This document shows, piece after piece, positions 21,010-31,792 of a stretch of DNA of 64,000 nucleotides; positions within the stretch are counted from its first letter, which is position 1, and every line of letters starts with the position of its first letter. The position numbers and the translations under genes were made by a program. This DNA is from Pseudogymnoascus destructans (lineage: Eukaryota; Ascomycota; Leotiomycetes; Thelebolales; Thelebolaceae): assembly GCF_001641265.1 (NCBI RefSeq), contig NW_020167520.1, positions 1,860,001 through 1,924,000 on the forward strand, given 5' to 3'. The notes beneath the pieces were generated by a model. It was not told the origin of the DNA. It saw nothing but the letters and a program-made list of their open reading frames with translations, and searched no databases.

Positions 21010-24000
21010 ATGCTACTTGCTCCCATAGCTGACATCATAATATCGCTCCGAAACAACCCACATTTCGAACTCGAACTCTCGCAAGTTCTATCTTGGGTTC
21101 GAAAAGACTGTAATCAAGAGAATCTCGAACACGTTTTCCTCGTCTCGGTCGGCGAACTTGACAGATACTGCAGATTGATTGCAGATCGGATATTTCATCA
21201 CCTCTCCGCCGATTTTAAAAAGCGCAACTACCTCAACCAACTTCGAAACGCCCAGGCAAGGCTAAGGAGACTCAAACAGGCCAACTCAGAGTTGCGAGTG
21301 GAGAATGAAAGACTGAGGTCTGGCGTTGAAGTCTTCGGCAGTCAGGTTGATATCCCGGAGAGAGTACCACCCTTTGAATTCTCGGAGCGTCGACATTATT
21401 CTCCCCCGTCGCAGCCTCAGAGAGTGAACTCCGACGTTGAGATCTTCAACAGCCAAATCAAACATAGTCAAGGAATAGCGCCGCCCTTTGAACCATTGCC
21501 AAAGCGACATTATTCTCCTCCACCACAATCTCGGAGACCAGGATTTCAACAGCCTCAAATAAATTGGGAACGCCCAGGAAGCATCGCAAAACCTTTCAAC
21601 GGTCCAGATATGACTGTGGGATACCAGAACTATACTATCTCAAACGGCAGAATACCTGAGATAAACCCTATGGAGTACTCCTTTGGGGAGATGGAAGAAA
21701 TGCACCATGATCGCCGCGATCCAAGAAGGGCGCGCTCAATGCCTCCGCACAGCAGAGACCGCACCGCGACGGAAGACTCCCACACACCCCTTCCAGAGTA
21801 TGATCCTGTCACAGGGTACGGCAAAGTAGTAGCGGTTGACGAAATCAGCCCCCTTTATGAATACTCCAATCTTGAGGTTTCCTTGAGAGGCGGTGCTGGT
21901 GCTGGTAAGCATTGAATTTGGTCTTATATGATTGCAAAACTCACTGCAATTTAGGTCCATACAGTCTGTTAGAGGATAGTGACTTCGAAGGAGATGAAGA
22001 TTCGGACGGAAAAGCAGCACATTTTTCAAACATTACGTCGAGTCTTGGAAAGGGCACACTGAACATGATGAAGAGGTTCGCGGACGATGACGACGAGGAC
22101 GATGACTCTTTCTCCAACCACAGCAGCCTTAAATTTACGAGGCAGGGTGACACAAAAACCAATGACCCCAATAATCGATTCTGGGGAGGTGGACCACCTT
22201 CATCATGTGGGATAGGAGGACCATCTGCGACAGTTGACAACCCTGCCAGCCACAGAAACGATCGGCATCACGGACGACGAAGAAATAGAGGCGCAAAAAT
22301 TGCACCAGGGCTTGTACCATTCACGCCGAAGGTGGACCCTTACGCTGAGGCTCCGCATGGCTTCCAATTCAGCTGGAACAAAGCTGAAAATGTGCCCCTG
22401 AAAAAAACTTGGACCACTCTGGATCCGAAAACAGGAGCTGTCAAATATGAAGAGGGAAACCAGGAAGCAGAGGAAGAGAATGCACCAGAAACATACATGT
22501 GGAATCCATCCGATGCAAGAAACACCCCTCTTGCTGCAACGTTTGGAACCTCCCGCGTAGTGTCCGCCGAGGAAGTCAAGGAGAAAAAGGCACCGAAGGT
22601 TGGAGGTCTTACTGAAAAATTTCTTCAGAGGCTTGACAGGCAATCTCGTCGCGACAGGGCCGAGTCAATTGATGATTATATTGATATATCTTCCACCCCT
22701 GGTTCTCCTAACGCTCCTCCTTCTGAGCCAAGTGTTATGGAATATCACCCCGCCTTGCCGCAAGGTAGCGTGGCCACAGATGAAAGGGCTCACAACCAAC
22801 CCATCCAAATAGATGCGGACGTGAGAAAAAACTTCATAGATAACATCAATGCTATGCATGATGCCCATCCTGCACTAACGACGTTTGAGCTGCGAAATCA
22901 AGGCGGCTGGCTCCCCCAAAACAAGGCACCAGCGGTGTACATCAACGAATTCGGCGATGGTAATACTGTCGAGGTCAAAATGAAGATCGAGACGCGAACA
23001 CGCAAGATGAACGAGAGGGGAGAATACGATGGCGAGGATTTGGGTCAGATAAAGAAGCGCTATCGACGGGGGTTCTCTGAAATGCTCCAAACACGCGAGG
23101 GCGAAATGATACGTGCGACTAAAGAATACCTCGAATGGCAGGCCATGCCCCTTGAGGACCGCATGGAACGGTTGACACTCATCCGTCAGCCCATCAATCT
23201 CTGGCAAAAGAAACCAGGCGCAGATGAAATCGACCAGCATGAGCTGCATTACCTCCCAAAATTCTATGAGAGACAAATCTCACGAAGGAAGGAAAAGCAG
23301 CGCATGAGAGCCATTCTTGCCGATAAAGCAAAGCAGAAACAAAAAGACAATGCCAGTACCTCATTGGAAACCGCAGAAACTGGTGACACTCTTGACACCT
23401 GGGGGGTATTGGGCGACTGCGATGACCCGCCGGTTGGGGGCACAAGTGGTGGCTCCCGAACTCCTAGGTTGGGTGATGACAGTTGGCAAGAGATGTTGGA
23501 GCGTCTGGTCGATATTGACCCACGTAAGGATTCGAGGTCTCCGTCTCGGTCGCGCTCGTCCTCCAAATCCGCCTCTGTGGCTGGCTCGATGGCCGCAGAA
23601 CGCGTCTTTAGGCCCCCCGACAGATTGTATAATGACCATCGCTACAAGCCGCGTCCACGTCTGTATTCGGGCGGTTCCGGCACAGGAAACTCAGTTACTG
23701 GACCTCGCCAATCCAGGCCACGATCCTCTCATCCAAGCCCGTCCCCTGCCGCATTTTCCAACTCGTGGTGTGCCACAGACGACGGAAGCGACGCATCCTC
23801 TACCGTCAGAGGCCTTCGCAATGCCCCCCTCGACCGTCACATATTCAACGGCTCAGGCATTGACCGATCAAGCGATGGAACCAACGCAGCGAACGGACTC
23901 GCCGATCTCATTGCCGCCTATGACGACTCTCCCACTCTCAGAATACCAACGGATACTGACATCCCGTCTCCACCATTCACTGAGCTTGAGCAAGTACTAT

Positions 24001-24797
24001 ATAACCGTGCGATTGGGAATATGGGAGAGCGCGGCCGCGTCGTCACGGTGCGTCTCCATGCAGTCCAGGAATCCCACATGGCACCAGGCAGCGTGCTGCC
24101 AAAATTTACACCAGGCGCCATTGCAAACAAAGTCTTTGGTGGGGTAATCCAAGAATTCCAACTACACCCTGGAAAACGTACGGCAGTTGTCGTCTTTATG
24201 CACCCGAGGGAGGCACGTTCGTTTGTGCACCATGTCCGTAACATAAGAGAGAAAGGTACGGGACACGCTATCAGGGACCTTCAGATCGAGGCCTCGTGGT
24301 TCAGAGGCGCAGAATCCCGTGCTATCCTCCCCGCCCAGCCCAATCTCCTCAAACACAGCATCTCTAGAGCCAAGCGCTGCATACTCCTCTCTCACATCCC
24401 GAAGGAAAAATCAAACCGCGTTGTCTTCCAAGAGCTCTCAGAGTGCTTTGGCACGATTCTTGTGCGCACCTCCCTTATCACGCCACCGCAGAATTATGTC
24501 CTACAATCCGAGGGAAAGCAGGCTTTGGTTGAGTTCGCGAACCTCCAAGACGCCATGCGCGCGTACGATGACCTGAATGCGGGTCTTATCGCCGGGTACG
24601 AAAACGTGAACCCGGAGTTTAAGAACGAGTCGACGGAGAAGAGAGCGATTATGAAGGATTATTGCGGATGTCTTGGTTGTGATGACAAGAGAACCGCAAA
24701 GTCCAGGGAGAAGGAGAACAAGAAGCGGAAGATGGATGAGCAGATGATGGAGGATGAGAATGAGATGTCAAGCTACGATGATAGTGCGAGTGATTAG
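21010..24797 (+). CDS. Large RRM-like protein of unknown role (about 1,245 residues)
   Basis: Two exons: 21010-21904 and 21955-24797 (50-bp intron, GTAAGC...TTTAG). An N-terminal helical/coiled-coil part (about 80-105: LRNAQARLRRLKQANSELRVENERLR) is followed by two similar segments (ERxPPFEF.ERRHYSPP and PPFEPLPKRHYSPP). A SLRGGAGAG motif then lies at the exon junction. A long acidic/Ser-rich disordered middle follows. Near the C-terminus (about residues 985-1190) there is an RRM-like fold: a first strand pair RGRVVTVRLHAV..., then KRCILLSHIPKEKSNRVVFQELSECFG and QALVEFANLQDAMRAYDDL, typical RNP-like spacing. The tail has a small Cys cluster (DYCGCLGC) and a basic nuclear-type stretch. It probably binds RNA or DNA; the exact role is unknown. 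Confidence 0.8.
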
Positions 24798-25324
24798 GTC
24801 GCAGCTTGGAAGGGGCTTCGTGCTATGGGTTTAGGGATGATTAAGGCGGCCGCTGGGTTGCTTTTGTGTTATGGGAGGTCCATTACAGTGAATGATTGAG
24901 TTGTTTGGTTGCTGTTTCGATATGGGTGGGTTCACTGATACCAAGAGCGGTCGACAAGCCAGCTGGGATTTCCCTGTGCTATGCGGTAGTTGCGAGTTCC
25001 AGACTCCAATAGGGAGGTTGATGCCCTCATGCATGGCTTTGAGTTACGGGCACCGAGAAAGCTTACACTCAGGTGCCGATAGGGAGGTTGTTTGCCTCAT
25101 GCATGGCTTTGCGTTACGAGCACCGAAAGGGCTTATTCCCTGATACATGTGCTTGGGGAAATCGATGCATTCCTCGCCGGTTGTGCACTGCTGGCGAGAT
25201 GAGTTCATTGCATAGTAGATAGATGATAAATGCAGGGGGGTGTGTTGGTGGAAGGACCGAAATATTGCGACCGCGCGCAAATCGTGCAGTGTATTTGGTG
25301 ACCGGACCTTCGGGCTTTTGTGCA
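24798..25324. other. Intergenic DNA with a duplicated segment
   Basis: 3' flank of the RRM-like gene. It contains the tandem duplication listed separately. No gene is supported. Confidence 0.5.
25008..25140. repeat. Tandem duplication of about 67 bp
   Basis: ATAGGGAGGTTG...GCCTCATGCATGGCTTTG followed by GTTACGGGCACCGA occurs at about 25,010 and again at about 25,077, with roughly 80-85 percent identity by eye. It is non-coding. Confidence 0.75.
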
Positions 25325-25740
25325 ACGGGCAGGAAAACTCGACGAGCTCCAACTTATCGGCCCCCTATTCAACATGAATATGTGGCCCGAGACCGAATGG
25401 CGATCAACATGATCACCGGCATAGTCTGCGTCGCTATAACCCCGTAAATAGGGGCGGCTCTCGCCCCCTGTCCCCCCAAAAGAAAGACGTAAGCCCCGAG
25501 TCTTCTTCACGTAGCGCAATACGTGGAGGACCCCGTTCCAATTCCGTATCGTAGGCCTTGAGCAGCTCTGATGAGCTGCCCCCATGCATATGCGATATCC
25601 TGGCGAGTACAGATCGCGAGCCAAGCCAAGGACCCAACGCCTTGTTGATACAGGTGTTGGTCGGCCTCGGGCTCACTGCCGTCGCCCTTGACAAGCGCCG
25701 CTCTGTCGGTCGTGTAGACGTGTTTTAGCCCATCCATCTA
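25325..25740 (-). pseudogene. Second Ty1/copia polyprotein relic
   Basis: The minus strand reads in two frames. 25737-25507 encodes EADQHLYQQGVGSLAWLAICTRQDIAYA, the end of reverse transcriptase. 25624-25330 encodes RNWNGVLHVLRYVKKTRGLRL, RGYSDADYAGDHVDRHSVSGH and MLNRGPISW. It is frame-broken and truncated. It is closely similar to the 4.3-5.1 kb fragments but keeps the segment between the two boxes, so it serves as a guide to the rearrangement there. Confidence 0.85.
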
Positions 25741-26915
25741 CTAATGCGTCTCAACCTGAAGACTCCCCGGCGACACGTAACGACTGGGCTCCATCGCCGC
25801 CACGCATAGATAGCGGCGAGCATGCAGGTAACAACATAGTCAATGCACCTAAGGTACTAACTGTGGCAGAAGGTAGGTTAGAAGACTGGCCACGAGGGCT
25901 GGAGGCTCGCCACTCCATCCATGAGCAATCACATGTACCGGACGGCGTCCTCTTAACCCCTCCGATGCGGCCGAGGACAGTTTGGCGTACGCCGACGCAT
26001 TAGAGGGGGGCAATGGCCGTGAGGATGGCTGTGTTCCGTTCTATCCTGGTATGACACTCCTTCATTACACCTTGGCAAGACTAGATTGCTAGCTCTGCCT
26101 ATAACTACCTTCGAGCTGAGTAGTCTAACTCACCTCTATAGGAGATCAGCGCGGGCCGGCGTTTGTGATGAATATATAATTGCGTCTGATATATAGCTCG
26201 AGGGGAGGCTAGCCATTCAGTCATTGTCACAATAGTATTAGGTCATGTTCCCGGTTCAAGAAGCATTATCATGAGACCCCTTAGAGAAACCGCCGATGTC
26301 TGGCGTTAGAATTGAGGACAATTGCAGCTGTTGTACACGAAATTCTCACAGTTATAGGCGTAGCAGATAATTCGCCGCATATAGAACAGCAGGGTGAAAA
26401 TTAGTTAATTTACAAGAAGGCCCGAGTAGCCCGAAGGGGCACCCATTCGGTGTATATGTCGATAATAGATCACGACATCGCCCGCGCGATAGCCTGTATG
26501 CGCACCTCCTCGTTTATTCCTAACGCTGGCTATTTGGTTATGCTAGGCAAACCTAAGAGGCTCGCTATTGAGGTATTTGATTGTCAAGTACTAAGATAAT
26601 ACAACAAACTGTAACATTTCCACCCTACCTACCCCTCCACAGAAATAATACTCGACTTGTAGAATATAATCCAGACCCCAAAGAAGTAAAACACTATAAA
26701 TAATATACTATTCAACCAAACCTATCAGTTAGTAAACGAGAAGCATCATTTATGGTCCCTTTGGCATATATACTCGCAAAGCCAACTTGTGAGAAACCCA
26801 GGGGAATACCACATGCATATATCCAACACCCATAAACCGCTTTTTTCTCACCCTGCACCTTCCCCAAATAACCAAACATACACCACCAGTTCCTTCACTC
26901 CCCACCTCCACCACA
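25741..26915. other. Intergenic, no supported gene
   Basis: Mixed-composition DNA, AT-rich towards 26,600-26,750. I see no gene, RNA or clear repeat. It may be decayed transposon sequence between the copia relic and the phosphatase remnant. Confidence 0.45.
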
Positions 26916-27232
26916 ATGGACACCACCAAACCTCCCACCACCGCCACCAAACCAACCGACCCCAAATCACCACGCCCCCCAATCTCCCAAATCACACCCT
27001 CCCTCTACCTCGGCGACACATGTGGAGGAAACTTGATGAGGAGGAAAGAGGGCCTGGAGACGGTGATGGGGGATGTGAGGGGGGGGAGGAAGATGAAGCA
27101 GAATCCGAATTTCATGGAGGAGGGGGGGAGAAGGTGCCGAAAGCGGCGTATGCGGAGTATTTGAGGGAGAGGAGGGAGAGGTTGGACGAACCGGGGTTGA
27201 CGGGGGATGAACCTATTGGAGTGCAGTGGTAG
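26916..27232 (+). pseudogene. Dual-specificity phosphatase remnant lacking the catalytic core
   Basis: The frame starts MDTTKPPTT and reaches PPISQITPSLYLGDT, the conserved N-terminal beta-strand of dual-specificity phosphatases. It then jumps in frame to LMRRKEGLETVMGDVRGGRKMKQNPNFMEE, which matches the helix just after the active-site loop (the family's YLMRREG... NPGFxxQL). Everything between, including the P-loop HCxxGxxRS and general-acid Asp, is missing (roughly 80-90 residues). A seven-G run at 27122-27128 then shifts the frame; with one extra G it continues AYAEYLRERRERLDEPG to the stop at 27230-27232. It is not enzymatically competent. Confidence 0.7.
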
Positions 27233-27565
27233 GGATCCTGTAAAAAGGGGATGAGGGGTGCTGCACTGGTTGGGATTTGAACCTTGAGAGGTTGTCACGA
27301 CAGAAGGACTGTGACAGTAGTCTCAGCTGGCAGGTGAAAAAAGGTTGATGGGTGATGAACTTATCGGTATTCTGAACCTATGAAGTGATGTAAGACTGTA
27401 GTAATCCTTCCCAACAGACGCCATGCAAAAAAGAACACCATGCCAACCAATATCGCAGCGGCGTGCGTTTGTTCCGCTGAACTTCCTTCCTCCTCTCGTT
27501 CCCTTCCTGATATTCCCATAACGTGACGGACCGGCCTCTCTCCATCGACATGATGAGCGCTCTGC
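27233..27565. other. Intergenic between phosphatase remnant and BUD31
   Basis: No gene. On the minus strand near 27,264-27,290 there is a GGTTCAAATCCCAACC stretch that resembles a tRNA T-arm, but no complete cloverleaf could be drawn. Confidence 0.4.
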
Positions 27566-28067
27566 TCAATCCCCAGACGCACACCCCTTGCACCCACAGT
27601 TCACGCACTCCACCTCCTGACCCTCCTTCAGATTCGACTTCGGCACGCGACATATGCAAGTCGAGTTGAAATTCGTTTCCTTAGTCTGTATGCACCTCAA
27701 ACAACAAAGCTGCATCTCATTAGCCCTTGCTCCCCACTCCCCCCCCCACAGAAATTATCGCACTCACCTTGGCATAGCTATCCTTCTTCCACTTCGCGAT
27801 CAACATCGCATCCGCATACCCATTCTTACACAACCACTCATACAGCTGCTTGCTAATCTTCTCCTGCTTATACAGCTCCCATACATACCTGCTCCTCTGA
27901 TGCGAGATTTGGAAGATCGGCCAGAGCGCTTGGTGCTTCGGGGCCGCGGTTGTGGGCGCGTTCTCGGCGTCTTTCATCTTGTTCGCGAAGACCAACAAGG
28001 AGTCTTCGATGTCGCTGAAGCCCGCGGGCGGGGCTTTGCGCTTCGAGGCGTGCCGGATGGCGGGCAT
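27566..28067 (-). CDS. bud31: BUD31/G10 spliceosomal protein
   Basis: Exons are 28067-27768 and 27709-27566 (58-bp intron), giving 147 residues. The N-terminus MPAIRHASKRKAPPAGFSDI is followed by ALWPIFQISHQRSRYVWELY and ELYEW..., NGYADAMLIAKWKK. Exon 2 gives LCCLRCIQTKETNFNSTCIC, RVPKSNL and VECVNCGCKGCASGD, the Cys-rich zinc-binding end of G10. This matches the whole family length. BUD31 is a core component of the activated spliceosome (Prp19/NTC-related) in the nucleus. It is divergently transcribed from the complex I gene at 28338 across about 270 bp. The intron contains a C-run. Confidence 0.95.
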
Positions 28068-28337
28068 ATTTGCGGTGGAGGAGGGGGTGTGTGATGCACG
28101 AGTCGGTTTCTGTCGTATCGTCCTGTCGTGAAGTAGGGAAGAGAGAGTTGCCCGTCGTCTATAAGGCTGTCTAACATGACAACATAAAAATCTCAGCCTT
28201 ACGATCCCAACCTCAAGGCACTAAACTATCACGTGATATCCAATCCCGGCTTCTGCCCGAGCTTCATACGAACGACGATGAGCGACGAAGAGCGACTTTT
28301 TTTTAGCTGCAAGAAGAGACAACAACCAGCGCACAAT

Positions 28338-29153
28338 ATGGTCATCAATCCCACCTACCTCGCGCAGCGGACGCGGCAGTGTGAGTTTTTTGCCTTCCTT
28401 GATTGGTGGTTGGGGGTGTTGGGGGATGGGGGCTAATGTGGTTGCAGCTGTGAATTGGAATGATGCGCAGAGGCGGGTTGCGAAGAGCTATCGGGAGTGG
28501 ATTCGTTCTGTATGTCACCCCCGTTACCCCCTCGAGAGATACGGATGCGAATACTGCGGACTGGCTGGGCTGGCTGGGTTGATTGGATTGGATTGGGAGG
28601 GGTATGGAGAGGGAGGAGAACTGGAAGAGCCGCTGTTGAGTGTTTACGGATTGATGCTGATTGTGTACCGATACAGGCCCCGGAGATCCAGACGATGTAC
28701 TCGCTGAACATTTCGGTTGGCGAGCTGCGGACGAAGATGAGGGAGCAGTTTGAGCGACACCGTTATGTGAAGCAGTTGCCCGTGGTGGATATGCTGTTGT
28801 TCCAGAGCCATGCGGAGTACCAGGTAAGGGATTCCTTTCCTTTTGTTATGATCGGAAGGCGGAGGAGGGAAAGACGTTGAAGATGGCGTGAAGGTGGTGG
28901 GGGGAATTGAGCTGGGGGTTGTGGGCAGAGCTCTGGATGGGGGCTTGCAACGCACCATCATTACCCTCCACTAGAAAGGAGCAACAGACGTGGCACCATA
29001 TACTATGAAGTTCGATAACTAACACCAACACAGGAAACCCTAAACTACTGGAAGCAACTCCCCCACATCCTCAAGTACTTCCGCGCCGAGGAGGACCCCA
29101 CCGCGCATCTCCCCAAGAACTTCATGAGCGGTTTCCTCGAGGGCCGGAATTAG
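28338..29153 (+). CDS. nuo14.8: NADH:ubiquinone oxidoreductase 14.8-kDa LYR subunit (NDUFA6/B14)
   Basis: Exons are 28338-28380, 28448-28509, 28677-28823 and 29034-29153, giving 123 residues. It starts MVINPTYLAQRTRQ, then AKSYREWIRSAPEIQTMYSLN, the LYR-family helix with Tyr-Arg, and KMREQFERHRYVKQLPVVDMLLFQSHAEYQ. It ends NFMSGFLEGRN as in fungal orthologues. It is an accessory subunit of mitochondrial complex I that binds the acyl carrier protein through the LYR motif. An upstream in-frame ATG at 28278 would add 20 residues (MSDEERLFFSCKKRQQPAHN), but 28338 matches the conserved start. Confidence 0.95.
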
Positions 29154-29653
29154 AGAAGGAGGAGAAGAGAAGAGTGAGGAGGAGGGAGAGCCACGGTATA
29201 GAGATAGAGTCAGCTGGTGAGAGGGAGCTTTGGTGGAGCGGGCGGTGGTGAAGATGGGGAGGGGGATTTGTATATATCCGTTACTATATCGAGAATGGGA
29301 CGGAATGTTTCTTGCTACGGAATGTGCTCTGGGTTTGATGCGGTGGGGATTTATGCCTTTGGCAAGTGCAGCACGAAACGATGCACGAATAGAAAATCGT
29401 GTGTGCTGTCACTGAGAGACTTGCATGCATAACGACCAGTGTGGTTGATTCCTTAGATTGCTCGATATGAAGGCATACAGCCATCCCGACAGCCAAATTT
29501 ACATTTTCTCCCTCCCCTTGTATTCCAAACGCCCTTATAATCCCACGCAGCTTTTACATACACCCCAACCCACAAACGCCGCGAAACGCCACCACGACAG
29601 GCCTCTCCCTCATAAAGCCCCCTCTACACCCCTCATATCTCACAACCCCCCCT
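29154..29653. other. Intergenic between two convergent genes
   Basis: 3' flanks of the complex I subunit and of RPC19, which converge here. No gene, terminator-like structure or repeat was recognised. Confidence 0.5.
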
Positions 29654-30299
29654 CTACTGCCTCCCAAACGCCTCCCTCTCACCGACAAACTTCTCCGCTA
29701 CAACATCACACAAATCCATCAAGTCATCCAATCCCTTCTCCAGCGCCTCGAACGCCGTGCCCTCGTACGTTTGGATGCGGATGTTCATCTTTGGCTCCGA
29801 GGGGTGGGGGATCGAGTAGCCGCAGAACTCGACGTTGGGGCTGAGGGTTTGTTAGTTGACGTTTTGTGACTGGTTTGTAACAAACAAACTGGGGAGGGGA
29901 GGGGGGGGGGAAGGGGGGGGGAAGGGGGGGGGAAGGGGGGGGGAAGGGGGGGGGAAGGGGGGGGGAAGGGGGGGGAAGGGGGGGGGGCATATGCGTACTT
30001 CTTCATGATAATATACCTCAACGCATTACCAAGTGTATGATCCTCATTCGTAAATTCAAACGAAGCAGCCGTGTCCGACGACCCCGGAAGCTATCCACTC
30101 ATCAGCACTTCTATCCCTCTCCGTCTGTCCAGCTGGTGGGGGGTCAGTAACATACCACGCGCACATTCTGCTTCGCCCACAGCGTAGCCAACACCGCATC
30201 CTCCGTAGGATCAACCTGCGCCTGCGCCTGCGCCACCACGGCCGGGGCGGCATCGCCCATGGAGACGTCGCCGTCGAAGGCGTCTTCCGTGCCTGCCAT
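29654..30299 (-). CDS. rpc19: RNA polymerase I and III subunit AC19 (RPC19)
   Basis: Exons are 30299-30156, 30090-29999 and 29840-29654, giving 140 residues with all phases consistent. An acidic N-terminus (EDAFDGDVSMGDAAP) precedes the alpha-like fold: SFEFTNEDHTLGNALRYIIM, NPNVEFCGYSIPHPSEPKMN, IRIQTYEGTAFEALEKGL. This is the bacterial alpha N-terminal-domain-like motif of RPC19/POLR1D, which dimerises with RPC40 in Pol I and Pol III. The second intron (29841-29997) contains a long run of C9TT units (see the repeat entry), so the intron is nearly all pyrimidine upstream of its CTAAC branch site. Confidence 0.95.
29891..29987 (+). repeat. G9A2 minisatellite inside an RPC19 intron
   Basis: On the plus strand eight runs of 8-10 G are separated by AA, a period of about 11 bp. 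It is an obvious candidate for G-quadruplex formation. On the transcribed (minus-sense) RNA it is C-rich. The exact unit count may be an assembly estimate because of homopolymers. Confidence 0.9.
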
Positions 30300-30640
30300 T
30301 GCGAGTAATTAGGAGAGACGGGGGTTGCGTGGGTAATATGTACAGGCTGTGAGGTGGGGGGAGGCTCTGAGATGGATAGAGCGAGGCGATTGGGGCTTTT
30401 TTATATGGTGCCTTGGGTACGAGGCAGGGTGTGGGGGCGATAAGAGGTCATGTGGTGATAAGGATTATCAGTATACTGTATTTTCAAAGTGCACACGTGA
30501 CAATACGCAGGACCTCGTACTCTCGTACTCTCACAAATCCAATGTTTTTGCTTTTCGATCATCCCACTTCCCAGGGCTATGAGCTATTGTTCCTGCCCAT
30601 GACGTCCCCCCGTCCCCCTCACCCCCTCAAAAGGAAGGGA

Positions 30641-30713
30641 GCAGCGGTGGTAGCGGCGGTGGCAGCGGTGGCAGTGGTGGCAGTGGTGGCAGTGGTGGCA
30701 GCGGTGGCAGCGG
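30641..30713 (+). repeat. 9-bp minisatellite (GGTGGCAGY)n
   Basis: About eight copies of GGTGGCAGT/GGTGGCAGC in tandem, just upstream of RPC19 on its 5' side. Non-coding. Confidence 0.85.
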
Positions 30714-30954
30714 ATATACGGGTCAGGAACCACGTCGGTGGGACTGGGTGCAGGGGACCAAAAGGGCGTTATCGATAACTGAGACGTGGCTAGACGACTA
30801 GACGGGGTGGAGGGGAGGGTAGCGGTGGGTGATTGGGGGGGAGAGCGCGGTGTGAATGAGGATGCGCGCGGCTAGGAGGGAGTGGAGGTGGTGTAGGGAG
30901 TACGGAGTAGGTGTAGTGGCGGTGGTGGTGGTGTGGCGGTGCTGGGGTGGTGGT

Positions 30955-31040
30955 GTGGTGGTGTGCTGGTGGTGTGCTGGTGGTGTGCTGGTGGTGTGCT
31001 GGTGGTGTGCTGGTGGTGTGCTGGTGGTGTGCTGGTGGTG
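30955..31040 (+). repeat. 11-bp minisatellite (GTGTGCTGGTG)n
   Basis: About seven near-perfect tandem copies of GTGTGCTGGTG. The minus strand gives a His/Thr/Pro-rich frame that is an artefact of the repeat. Confidence 0.85.
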
Positions 31041-31107
31041 GTGGTGGTGCTGGTTGAATAGTGGTAGTGGTGTCGTCGCGTTTCATCTCGACGCGCTCGC
31101 TCTGCCC

Positions 31108-31220
31108 TGTGTGGTAGGCTGGGTGGTTGGGGGTAGGCTGGGTGGTTGGGGTAGGCTGGGTGGTTGGGGGTAGGCTGGCTGGGTTGTAGGCTGGCTGGGT
31201 TGTAGGCTGGGCAGGGTCTG
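31108..31220 (+). repeat. Imperfect 17-19 bp repeat (TAGGCTGGGTGGTTGGG)
   Basis: Three copies of GTAGGCTGGGTGGTTGGG, then two TAGGCTGGCTGGGTTG variants. It is part of the repeat cluster upstream of RPC19. Confidence 0.75.
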
Positions 31221-31584
31221 GCCATCTCCACTTTTCCAAAACGCCAGTATGTTTGACAGAGTACCGAGGTGGGCAGGGGTGCGTCGGAGGAGGGGGGTTT
31301 AGTTAGCGATGGGGGATTCTGTGAGAGCATGTTAGAGACGACAGAGACAGAGGACATGCGGGGCTTGGCCGTCTAGAAACATATCATATAGTGGTCTACT
31401 TACTACCTGTCCAGCTGTCATGTCATATGATTCCCTCTAGGCAGGCTGGAAGACCTGATGAGAGCTGGTAAAGTGAGCTCTGATGCTGAAGAAACTGCTT
31501 TTTGCAATGCCCCTCCTTTCATATGGAGAACTGCCTCATACTACTACCTACTACATACTACTTACATAGAGTACTCCCATTCAA

Positions 31585-31792
31585 TGCACTCCCCTCTCTC
31601 TCCCCCTCCCTTCTCCCCCCTCCCCTCCCATCCCCTCCCTCCCATCCCCTCCCCCTCTTCCCCCCACACCCCTCCCTCCCATCCCATCCCCTCTCCCCTT
31701 CTCCCCACACCCCTCCCCTCCCATCCCCCCACACCCATCCCCTCCCATCCCCCCACTCCCATCCCCTCCCCCCTCCCCCCCCCCCCCACCCC
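31585..31792 (+). repeat. Homopyrimidine tract (CCCTCCCATCCCCTCC-like)
   Basis: About 200 bp almost purely C and T on the plus strand, built from CCCTCCCATCCC and CCCCACACCC units. It could adopt H-DNA or i-motif structures. Its position is intergenic. Confidence 0.8.

Noticed and set aside
27264..27340. Possible tRNA on the minus strand (GGTTCAAATCCCAACC)
   Set aside because: The loop matches a T-arm box but the T-stem does not pair (CAAGG with CCCAA) and no anticodon or acceptor stem could be drawn.
30790..31357. Long Pro/His/Thr-rich minus-strand frames
   Set aside because: They are translations of the 11- and 18-bp minisatellites and have no start context or conserved content.
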